From Ridgeia piscesae (taxonomy: Eukaryota > Annelida > Polychaeta > Sabellida > Siboglinidae), in the NCBI GenBank assembly GCA_025642075.2, contig JAODUO010000879.1, forward strand, positions 205,966 to 269,965: a DNA stretch of 64,000 bases, written 5' to 3'. Both the position numbers and the translations under genes were made by a program. Below the pieces are notes generated by a model. That model was not told the origin of the DNA. It searched no databases and saw only the letters and a program-made list of their open reading frames with translations. Positions 22,501-31,252 of this stretch are shown in pieces. Every line of letters begins with the position of its first letter. Position 1 is the stretch's first letter.

Positions 22501-25076
22501 TATATATCAAATATAAAACCATTGCTTTTGACTGTGTACACACAACTTAGTTAAAATACTATTGCTGCATATTATTCTGTTGAAAAAATCTGATCCCTGT
22601 GACAAAATATGCTAGACAAAAGTAGAAATACAACACTAAATTTTGAGACACATCTTTGACTACAAACACAATACAACTCTTTTTCGTGATGTACATCTTA
22701 GATCCAAGATGGCTCACCATTTGTGATGGTAAGATTGATGGCGCCTGCGAACTGCTGAGTCATGCCACTGGTGGTGCCCCCTGGCAGACTCGTGGGGAAC
22801 ACAACTGCCTGTGGGGTGGCCCCTGGCGGTAGTTGGGGCGCGGTGGTGGCCCTCCATACCCCACTCACTGGGTTGGGTTCAACAACAGCCATGGGCAGGC
22901 TGAAGTTGGTAGACAGCGTGATGATACTGCCATCAGCCGCGACAGCCGTCCGACTTGAGGGGAGAGCATCTTTGGTCGGGACAGACCCACCGACTGTGGC
23001 AGTAGCCACACTGCTTGCAGCAACCGCACTGCTTGCAGCAACCGCACTGCTTGCAGCAACTGCACTGCTTGCAGCTACCGCACTGCTTGCAGCTACCGCA
23101 CTGCTTGCAGCTACCGCACTGCTTGCAGCTGCCGCACTGCTTGCAGCTACCGCACTGCTTGCAGCTGCCGCACTGCTTGCAGCTACCGCACTGCTTGCAG
23201 CTGCCGCACTGCTTGCAGCAACTGCAGTCAGGCCAGTGCTTTCACCAGTTGTCTTTGGAACACTGACAGTGCTGCCATCTGGAGGTGTTTTAATGGAAAC
23301 AGGCACATTGCGACTAACAGCCGATGAATCAGCATCATCTGCTGGACTGGATGTAGATTCAGAAATTGTCATATCACCCTTTGTGACAGTTTCACCTTCA
23401 GGGGGAAAAGATGTTGCTGTTGGAGTAGTTTCACTTTTGTCTGGAGTAGTTTCTCTTTTGTCTGATGGAGCTTCATATTTCTCTGATGTAGCTTCACTTT
23501 TTTCTGAAGTTATGTCACATTTATCTGGTGTCATTTCACTTTTGTCTAACATCGTTGCTGAAGTAGTTTCACATTTTTCCAAAGTAGTTTCACTCATGTG
23601 TGATGTTGTTTCGCATTTGACTGCTGAAATAGCTGTAATAATTTCACTTTCAGCTGTTATTGCAGTTTCACATTTTGTTGGCAAAGTTTTGCTTTCTGAT
23701 GGAGTAGTTTCATTTGTAGACATGGTAGTTTCAGTTTTTGCTGGAGTGCTTTCAGACTGAGGTAGAATAGCTGTACTATCAGTTATAGTAGTTGGAGCTG
23801 TGTCAGATTGAGCTGGAGTACTTTCATCTTTAGGTTGAGTACTCTCACATTCAGATGGACTACTTTCTCCATTAGATTGAGTGTTTTCACGTTTAGGTTG
23901 AGTACTTTCACATTCAACTGGTGTACTTTCTAACTCAGCTGGAATGCTTCCGTCTTTAGGATGGGTACTTTCACATTCAACTGGAGTACTTTCTAACTTA
24001 GCTGGAGTGCTTTCATCTTTAGGATGGGTACTTTCACATTCAACCGGAGTACTTTCTAACTCAGCTGGAGTGCTTTCATCTTTAGGATGAGTACTTTCAC
24101 ATTCAACTTGAGTACTTCCACCTTCTGGCTGTTCACTTTTGGTCTTACTGTGTTCACTTTCAGTTGTAACAGTTTCACACACATATGTGTCAGTTTCACT
24201 TGTAACCCCAGTTGCCCCACACACCGGGCTGGGTGCCTTCTTTACACTAGTAGCAGTCTCATCCAATGCTGGACCACTGCCAACCTGGACACTATCAACA
24301 CTGGGGCTGACAAGAGTGTCAATCATTGTGTCAACCATACTTGCGTCATCTTTCACAATGTCATCAGCAGGGGGGTTGACAGGTTGTAATGACATTACAC
24401 TGTCACCAAGTGTGATCATTCCTGGGTCATGTGAAAACTTGTCAGTGTTAAGTAGTGATGTGACGGAGTCCACAGGTGTGATATTTGGAACATCTGTTTT
24501 GGTGACACTGGTGTCAACTGTGGCTGGTGATCTGGTATCTCCCACTGTCTCTAATGCCGATGTTAAAGTGACAGATGATGTGTCATTTTGTCTGACATCA
24601 TCTGAAGTCTTGGTTGACGAGTCAACTGTCAGAGTTGATTCCGACGAACCGGGCGCAATTGAAGCATTTGCATCAACAGACTCGCTGGTTGTCATGGCAA
24701 CACATGTTTCATCAGTTGACATGGGATCACACGTTTTAGACGTGTCACCGACATGTGACAGCAGTGACACCATGGCAGGTTCGAGTGATATGTCAGTGAC
24801 AGTTGACATCTGTGACTCCATGGTGACATCTGATGTCATAACAATGTCCCCTGATGCAACATCATTGTCAGATGTTACAGCGCAGGGTGGTGTTGCCATG
24901 GAGACATCTTCCAGTGGGGCCCCTGTTGCCATGGTATCGCTGAGCACCCCTGATGATGACTCCGGGGAGATATCTGGGAGGGTATTGAGGAAGTCTGCCG
25001 GGTTGAGGGTGAGGATCTCATCCACAGATACCCCCTGACCTAGGTCACCCGCGGGGTCACATGACATGTTCTCCAT
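13358..25076 (-). CDS. L3MBTL: L3MBTL1/3/4-type MBT chromatin protein, 3' part not found
   Basis: MBT-repeat proteins of this family bind lower methyl-lysine marks on histones, compact chromatin and act as Polycomb-like repressors in the nucleus. Coding exons on the minus strand are 22718-25076, 22198-22266, 20875-21614, 18437-18563, 15778-15910, 14049-14304 and 13358-13592. All junctions are GT-AG and all phases agree, giving 1306 residues so far. Residues 1-1056 are mostly Ser/Thr/Pro/Ala-rich. Then comes the family block ending MEWKDGVGQLPGSDLK and continuing FKLNEFGVIEMVTED across an intron. An FCS zinc finger lies near 1105-1140, a basic KKKRRRLSLPEE segment follows, and MBT repeat 1 (HYLERENAVAAP to LQPPKG) is near 1205-1306. 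MBT repeats 2-3 and the SAM domain should follow but were not found. Start: ATG at 25076, with A at -3 and G at +4. Confidence 0.93.
14049..14304 (-). CDS. L3MBTL: L3MBTL coding exon 6: basic linker and start of MBT repeat 1
   Basis: Acceptor TGTACCAG, donor GAT|GTAAGC. It codes for KKCMMKHVKTSHEKEKKKR, an acidic/basic linker with a plausible nuclear localisation cluster KKKRRR, and then FHWAHYLERENAVAAPMKLF. The last part matches the SWxxYLEEEKAVAVPxKLF arm that opens MBT repeat 1. Confidence 0.93.
14511..15400 (-). mobile_element. 5'-truncated LINE copy, >99% identical to 6924-7814
   Basis: An 890-bp copy of the 3' end of the LINE at 6924, inserted in L3MBTL intron 5 (14305-15777) in sense orientation. 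By eye I count four substitutions and one single-base deletion. The deletion (CACGTTTTTT versus CACGGTTTTTT) shifts the reading frame. Similarity stops abruptly at 15400. No target-site duplication is obvious. Dead copy, recent insertion. Confidence 0.95.
15778..15910 (-). CDS. L3MBTL: L3MBTL coding exon 5: FCS-type zinc finger
   Basis: Acceptor TTGTCAG, donor CAA|GTAAGT. It codes for EAQEMAADTNGICRCENC followed by GVYGMITEF, CNGGRFCSKSC and GSFASK. The CENC...FCSKSC arrangement is the four-Cys FCS zinc finger of Polycomb-group and L3MBTL proteins, implicated in nucleic-acid binding or protein contacts. A 66-bp satellite abuts its 3' splice site. Confidence 0.94.
15914..18106. repeat. 66-bp minisatellite in L3MBTL intron 4
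   Basis: About 33 units of 66 bp with core ACCATGGTGTCACACTGTAT and ACATGACCAACCCACATCAA. Variants alternate GTATCACC/GTATCAGC and a few units lose two or three bases after 17700. Because 66 is 22 codons, long open frames appear on both strands; they are artefacts. The right end of the unit (AAACACAACCATGG) runs into the pyrimidine tract of the zinc-finger exon's 3' splice site at 15911-15913. Confidence 0.97.
18107..18436. other. L3MBTL intron 4, non-repetitive remainder
   Basis: AT-rich intronic sequence containing the donor of exon 4. Nothing else is recognised. Confidence 0.6.
18437..18563 (-). CDS. L3MBTL: L3MBTL coding exon 4
   Basis: Acceptor TTGCAG, donor G|GTAGGT. It starts FKLNEFGVIEMVTEDDD, the direct continuation of the block ending exon 3 (FRVNEFGALEVITDE in human L3MBTL3), and is then acidic. 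It ends one base into a Glu codon, which fits exon 5. Confidence 0.93.
18860..20222. repeat. 31-bp minisatellite in L3MBTL intron 3
   Basis: About 44 units with core TGAACAGTGCAGGCAGTGTC and ATGAGATACA. Variants (GTGATG/GTCATG, CACTG/CATTG, GTGAAGG) make a readable barcode. The stretches around 19461-19640 and 19802-19990 share the same variant order 341 bp (11 units) apart, showing a block duplication within the array. Confidence 0.97.
20255..20640. repeat. 30-bp minisatellite in L3MBTL intron 3
   Basis: About 13 units with core GATGGTGGTCCTGAGATCAA and CATGACAGGT, directly following the 31-bp array. The period of 10 codons gives open frames on both strands (DGGPEINMTG on plus) that are not supported as coding. 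Confidence 0.95.
20875..21614 (-). CDS. L3MBTL: L3MBTL coding exon 3: linker plus conserved WKDGVG block
   Basis: Acceptor TTGCAG, donor AAG|GTAGGT. The exon begins RRHVYADRKP (phase completed by the A of exon 2) and runs through a Val/Thr/Pro-rich region. It ends FDPVSAMEWKDGVGQLPGSDLK. That last block closely matches the N-terminal FDVFSVMDWKDGVGTLPGSD segment of vertebrate L3MBTL3, which anchors the orthology call. Confidence 0.92.
21615..22197. other. L3MBTL intron 2
   Basis: 583-bp AT-rich intron with a clear acceptor (TTGCAG) and donor (GTGAGT) on the minus strand. No other feature. Confidence 0.75.
22198..22266 (-). CDS. L3MBTL: L3MBTL coding exon 2 (69 bp)
   Basis: Acceptor TTTTAG, donor A|GTGAGT. 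The exon joins exon 1 by completing a Gly codon (G|GG) and codes for GAVSVKPQSDPTQATPTPG. Its length is divisible by three, so it could be a cassette exon. Confidence 0.8.
22267..22717. other. L3MBTL intron 1
   Basis: 451-bp intron between coding exons 1 and 2, donor GTGAGC and acceptor TTTTAG. No other feature. Confidence 0.75.
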
Positions 25077-25087
25077 ATTAGGGCATT
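22718..25087 (-). CDS. L3MBTL: L3MBTL coding exon 1: long Ser/Thr-rich N-terminus
   Basis: The exon is bounded upstream by a TTTTCAG acceptor (so a 5' untranslated exon probably exists) and ends at G|GTGAGC. Translation from ATG 25076 gives 786 residues plus one base. The sequence is acidic and Ser/Thr-rich in its first half (many VTSD, TSVT, DDV patterns). It then has tandem ESTPVECESTHPKDESTPAE-type repeats, KCETTS/KSEATSEK repeats and an Ala/Ser run. No folded domain is recognised. The continuous 2.4-kb frame, agreement of phase with the next exon and in-frame repeats argue that it is translated. The open frame on the opposite strand is a shadow. Confidence 0.85.
23010..23225 (-). repeat. 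18-bp in-frame repeat coding Ala/Ser tract
   Basis: Within L3MBTL exon 1, an 18-bp unit (CTGCTTGCAGCTACCGCA on plus) repeats about 12 times and codes for AVAASS/AAAASS. It alternates Val and Ala at one position. It is in frame with the gene and likely length-polymorphic. Confidence 0.9.
23815..24120 (-). repeat. In-frame 78-bp-class repeat, ESTPxE/CESTHPKD
   Basis: Within L3MBTL exon 1, tandem copies code for blocks such as ESTPVECESTHPKDESTPAE, with Thr/Ser-Pro sites and one acidic residue every few positions. They suggest a disordered, possibly phosphorylated region. Three nearly identical units are followed by diverged ones. Confidence 0.8.
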
Positions 25088-25300
25088 CTGAAAACAACAA
25101 TATATGTATAAGAGGATTACAAAAAATAAGTGACTTTGATACAAAGGTACTTACGAAATCAGGGAATTGTGCAGAAACATAACGTTTTATCCCTCAATGC
25201 TAAATTGCATAAACATAATTATTTGCTTACATCATCACTAAAATATCTGCTCTACAATAATTTCAGATGATACTACAACTAAGTTGATGTTTGACTGGTA
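25088..25300. other. Upstream of L3MBTL coding exon 1
   Basis: Contains the polypyrimidine tract and acceptor of exon 1, so this is intron rather than promoter. No transcription start can be assigned. Confidence 0.5.
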
Positions 25301-28300
25301 CAGTAGTCCCTCCCTTCACCGGACCCTCTGATGAGTGGACACCCGCTATGTCGGGACACTATCTCAATGTACAAACTGTTCTATCATGTTAATGTCCCTC
25401 TGATGAGTGGACACCCGCTATGTCGGGACACTATCTCAATGTACGAACTGTTCTATCATGTTAATGTCCCTCTGATGAGTGGACACCCACAACTAAGTCG
25501 ACTGTTTACTGTTAATGTCCCTCTGATGAGTGGACACCCGCTATGTCGGGACACTATCTCAATGTACGAACTGTTCTATCATGTTAATGTCCCTCTGATG
25601 AGTGGACACCCGCTATGTCGGGACACTATCTCAATGTACGAACTGTTCTATCATGTTAATGTCCCTCTGATGAGTGGACACCCGCTATGTCGGGACACTA
25701 TCTCAATGTACGAACTGTTCTATCATGTTAATGTCCCTCTGATGAGTGGACACCCGCTATGTCGGGACACTATCTCAATGTACAAACTGTTCTATCATGT
25801 TAATGTCCCTCTGATGAGTGGACACCCGCTATGTCGGGACACTATCTCAATGTACGAACTGTTCTATCATGTTAATGTCCCTCTGATGAGTGGACACCCG
25901 CTATGTCGGGACACTATCTCAATGTACGAACTGTTCTATCATGTTAATGTCCCTCTGATGAGTGGACACCCGCTATGTCGGGACACTATCTCAATGTACG
26001 AACTGTTCTATCATGTTAATGTCCCTCTGATGAGTGGACACCCGCTATGTCGGGACACTATCTCAATGTACGAACTGTTCTATCATGTTAATGTCCCTCT
26101 GATGAGTGGACACCCGCTATGTCGGGACACTATCTCAATGTACGAACTGTTCTATCATGTTAATGTCCCTCTGATGAGTGGACACCCGCTATGTCGGGAC
26201 ACTATCTCAATGTACAAACTGTTCTATCATGTTAATGTCCCTCTGTTGAGTGGACACCCGCTATGTCGGGACACTATCTCAATGTACAAACTGTTCTATC
26301 ATGTTAATGTCCCTCTGATGAGTGGACACCCGCTATGTCGGGACACTATCTCAATGTACAAACTGTTCTATCATGTTAATGTCCCTCTGATGAGTGGACA
26401 CCCGCTATGTCGGGACACTATCTCAATGTACAAACTGTTCTATCATGTTAATGTCCCTCTGATGAGTGGACACCCGCTATGTCGGGACACTATCTCAATG
26501 TACAAACTGTTCTATCATGTTAATGTCCCTCTGATGAGTGGACACCCGCTATGTCGGGACACTATCTCAATGTACAAACTGTTCTATCATGTTAATGTCC
26601 CTCTGATGAGTGGACACCCGCTATGTCGGGACACTATCTCAATGTACAAACTGTTCTATCATGTTAATGTCCCTCTGATGAGTGGACACCCGCTATGTCG
26701 GGACACTATCTCAATGTACAAACTGTTCTATCATGTTAATGTCCCTCTGATGAGTGGACACCCGCTATGTCGGGACACTATCTCAATGTACAAACTGTTC
26801 TATCATGTTAATGTCCCTCTGATGAGTGGACACCCGCTATGTCGGGACACTATCTCAATGTACAAACTGTTCTATCATGTTAATGTCCCTCTGATGAGTG
26901 GACACCCGCTATGTCGGGACACTATCTCAATGTACAAACTGTTCTATCATGTTAATGTCCCTCTGATGAGTGGACACCCGCTATGTCGGGACACTATCTC
27001 AATGTACAAACTGTTCTATCATGTTAATGTCCCTCTGATGAGTGGACACCCGCTATGTCGGGACACTATCTCAATGTACAAACTGTTCTATCATGTTAAT
27101 GTCCCTCTGATGAGTGGACACCCGCTATGTCGGGACACTATCTCAATGTACAAACTGTTCTATCATGTTAATGTCCCTCTGATGAGTGGACACCCGCTAT
27201 GTCGGGACACTATCTCAATGTACAAACTGTTCTATCATGTTAATGTCCCTCTGATGAGTGGACACCCGCTATGTCGGGACACTATCTCAATGTACGAACT
27301 GTTCTATCATGTTAATGTCCCTCTGATGAGTGGACACCCGCTATGTCGGGACACTATCTCAATGTACGAACTGTTCTATCATGTTAATGTCCCTCTGATG
27401 AGTGGACACCCGCTATGTCGGGACACTATCTCAATGTACGAACTGTTCTATCATGTTAATGTCCCTCTGATGAGTGGACACCCGCTATGTCGGGACACTA
27501 TCTCAATGTACGAACTGTTCTATCATGTTAATGTCCCTCTGATGAGTGGACACCCGCTATGTCGGGACACTATCTCAATGTACGAACTGTTCTATCATGT
27601 TAATGTCCATCTGATGAGTGGACACCTATGTCGGGACACTATCTCAATGTACAAACTGTTCTATCATGTTAATGTCCCTCTGATGAGTGGACACCTGCTA
27701 TGTCGGGACACTATCTCAATGTACAAACTGTTCTACCATGTTAATGTCCCTCTGATGAGTGGACACCTGCTATGTCGGGACACTATCTCAATGTACAAAC
27801 TGTTCTATCATGTTAATGTCCCTCTGATGAGTGGACACCCGCTATGTCGGGACACTATCTCAATGTACAAACTGTTCTACCATGTCAATGTCCCTCTGAT
27901 GAGTGGACACCCGCTATGTCGGGACACTATCTCAATGTACAAACTGTTCTATCATGTTAATGTCCCTCTGATGAGTGGACACCCGCTATGTCGGGACACT
28001 ATCTCAATGTACAAACTGTTCTACCATGTTAATGTCCATCTGATGAGTGGACACCTGCTATGTCGGGACACTATCTCAATGTACAAACTGTTCTATCATG
28101 TTAATGTCCATCTGATGAGTGGACACCTGCTATGTCGGGACACTATCTCAATGTACAAACTGTTCTACCATGTTAATGTCCATCTGATGAGTGGACACCT
28201 GCTATGTCGGGACACTATCTCAATGTACAAACTGTTCTATCATGTTAATGTCCATCTGATGAGTGGACACCTGCTATGTCGGGACACTATCTCAATGTAC

Positions 28301-30231
28301 AAACTGTTCTATCATGTTAATGTCCCTCTGATGAGTGGACACCTGCTATGTCGGGACACTATCTCAATGTACAAACTGTTCTACCATGTTAATGTCCCTC
28401 TGATGAGTGGACACCTGCTATGTCGGGACACTATCTCAATGTACAAACTGTTCTATCATGTTAATGTCCCTCTGATGAGTGGACACCCGCTATGTCGGGA
28501 CACTATCTCAATGTACAAACTGTTCTACCATGTCAATGTCCCTCTGATGAGTGGACACCCGCTATGTCGGGACACTATCTCAATGTACAAACTGTTCTAC
28601 CATGTCAATGTCCCTCTGATGAGTGGACACCCGCTATGTCGGGACACTATCTCAATGTACAAACTGTTCTATCATGTTAATGTCCCTCTGATGAGTGGAC
28701 ACCTGCTATGTCGGGACACTATCTCAATGTACAAACTGTTCTATCATGTTAATGTCCCTCTGATGAGTGGACACCCGCTATGTCGGGACACTATCTCAAT
28801 GTACAAACTGTTCTACCATGTTAATGTCCATCTGATGAGTGGACACCCGCTATGTCGGGACACTATCTCAATGTACGAACTGTTCTATCATGTTAATGTC
28901 CCTCTGATGAGGGGACACCCGCTATGTCGGGACACTATCTCAATGTACAAACTGTTCTACCATGTTAATGTCCATCTGATGAGTGGACACCTGCTATGTC
29001 GGGACACTATCTCAATGTACGAACTGTTCTATCATGTTAATGTCCATCTGATGAGTGGACACCCGCTATGTCGGGACACTATCTCAATGTACGAACTGTT
29101 CTATCATGTCAATGTCCGTTTGATGAGGGGACACCTGGTGGATGTGGACAGCGGACAAGATACTTTGCTAAGGCAGATATCAAGCATTAATTAAAAAAAA
29201 TCGGTCGAAATATTTTATTTACAAAATGGCGGTGGACAGAGCAGCAAATCTCCATTTTCGATGAACCAAACACAAACAAATTCTACCTAATTTCCCAACT
29301 GGGTGTGGATAATTGGTATTATTTATGGCTGGCTATTGTCTTGCATGTTTTCCATGTCACAGCACAAATGAAATGCCTGTTAACTAATTGCAATCTAGTC
29401 TGAGGCTGAGCTAAAGCTCACAGACACCAGTGGAGCTGACAACAAACTGAACAATGCCCTGAATTTGAGTTATTTAAATCACTTCTTACTTTGATGACTG
29501 AGCATTGAAAACAGTCTAATAAATACCTAGGTGCAATGCATACCCCTTGCCCCTTGCCTGTCATTGACATTGTTTATAAGTTTTATTGGAGCTCCCGCAA
29601 ACAGCTTCGGTACCCTATTATCGCCCATCGTATACGTTCCAGTTTTGTAGAATGAAGTGCAATCCGTTCACATCTATACAAATAATGTCCATCCATACAT
29701 CTATACTACATGTGCATGTTTTTAAATGTATGTACTTGTTTGCTAAGGATTATTATTTGAGTATATTAGACATGTAAATGAAAAACATATTTAACAACAA
29801 AAAATAAATACCATGTTCAAGTTTTACATGTAAAGATTATGTTAGTTGTGTAACAAAATATCATAATAGATGCTGCTGCTTTTCATGCAAGGTATTCTTT
29901 GCAACGTATGATCAGAAGTTGAACAAATATGCTAATTTTATACTTAGAACACAAATTACTGAGCATTATGTATTGACCTATAACCATGTCTTCTTTTTTA
30001 AAACAACAACCTACCATACATTTTTATATGAGATTAACAGGTAAATGTCTTTTTCCTTTTTTTGTAACATTATCATATTTATGGTAAAAAAACTCCTCTG
30101 TGATAAATGGTGCGCATACTTAGCGTCTAGAGCCACACACAGCGACTCAAAAATTCTGTCCCTCCGATGAGGGGACACCTGCAATGTAGGGACACTTTTG
30201 CTTGGATACAAGAGTGTCCACTGGACTACTG
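25301..30231. mobile_element. pogo/Tigger-like DNA element expanded by an internal satellite
   Basis: The ends read CAGTAGTCC (25301) and GGACTACTG (30231) and are flanked by TA on both sides (25299-25300, 30232-30233). This is the signature of Tc1/mariner-pogo elements. A 72-bp array starts just inside the left end. A single diverged copy of the same unit (TCCCTCCGATGAGGGGACAC, about 30159-30178) lies just inside the right end in the same orientation. The internal 29150-30150 has no recognisable transposase. Length is about 4.9 kb, of which 3.8 kb is satellite. The match of the inverted repeats is short (about 9 bp), so the element call is less sure than the array. Confidence 0.68.
25330..29140. 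repeat. 72-bp satellite (about 53 units)
   Basis: Highly homogeneous tandem units with cores GATGAGTGGACACCCGCTAT and CTATCATGTTAATGTCCCTC. Variants (TACGAA/TACAAA, CCCGC/CCTGC, CCCTC/CCATC) are clustered in blocks, indicating amplification of multi-unit segments. The third unit is shortened and carries ACAACTAAGT-containing sequence. Because 72 is 24 codons without a stop, a 1287-codon open frame spans the whole array; I do not call it a gene. Confidence 0.97.
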
Positions 30232-30233
30232 TA

Positions 30234-31252
30234 TACTTATTCAGCACTCAGTTGTAATAAATTTGTAAAAGAAATAAGTGATACCTCATTAGGTTTGCAC
30301 TTTGCAGCTTTGATTTCCATATTCCATTTAGGTTTATATGTAGAATGTTGCCAACTATCACAACTTCAGATGGGTCTTTGCTATGCCTGAAACTGAAACG
30401 GGGAGGGGATACTTTGACAGGATCCTTTAGCTCTCAGATGTATTGTTGTCTATATATTCTAGAACAGCCCGATGGTCCTAAGATGTATAAATTATAATCA
30501 ACTACATTTTATTATAATTTTTAAACAAATAATGTTCAGCTTTCAGGAATTTTTTTTTAAACCTGAGTCATTGAGACATTTGCCCAATCAGTATCAGTTA
30601 TTTTATCTGTAATGCTTGCATCAATAATGAATTAGATTTATAAATGATAGATTACATGATCATTATTCACACACAGTGAACCGTTAAAGAAGAAATTACC
30701 AACAAATTTATAATTTATTCTGGCTTTATTACAAACAGGTCAATCATTGCTAAATTAAAGTCAAACTTCAAGAAAGGTGAACACATAATTTGTGGCAGGG
30801 CTTTATGCAGGATCAAATTATTGCCAGTCACACATGTTTTGGTGGACACATGGATGTTAACTGTTAAGCCAGTTTACAAACTATAAATGTGTCTGATGAC
30901 CTGAAATGGACTACAAACACACGAGACACCATTCACACACACTTCTAAGGCATAACTGACAATATCTATGGTTTTGGAAGACTTTTTTCCTTCATTTTTT
31001 TCCACCCATATTTCTACCCGTCCACATGGCTACAGGCCAGTGTTCACCTAGCTGTTTAACTTTACCGCTGCTGGCCAAATGAGCCAGTCAGATAATTTTA
31101 GCATGTATCTAAATGTATAATAGGCTTTAAACATGATCCACAACCAAATTGAAAACACAAACTCTTCCAACAGCTAAATTAAGCACTAAATGTAAAAAAA
31201 TTGACAAAAACAAATATAAATACAAAAGAAATCTAAAGCTGTTCAGACAATT
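30234..31252. other. Non-coding stretch
   Basis: AT-rich intergenic or intronic DNA. No gene or clear repeat is seen. Confidence 0.5.

Noticed and set aside
22762..25038. Plus-strand open frames opposite L3MBTL exon 1
   Set aside because: Shadows of the Ser/Thr/Ala-rich coding strand; phase agreement with downstream exons supports the minus strand.
25331..29194. 1287-codon open frame of 24-residue repeats
   Set aside because: It is produced entirely by a stop-free 72-bp satellite. There is no start context, splice structure or non-repetitive domain.
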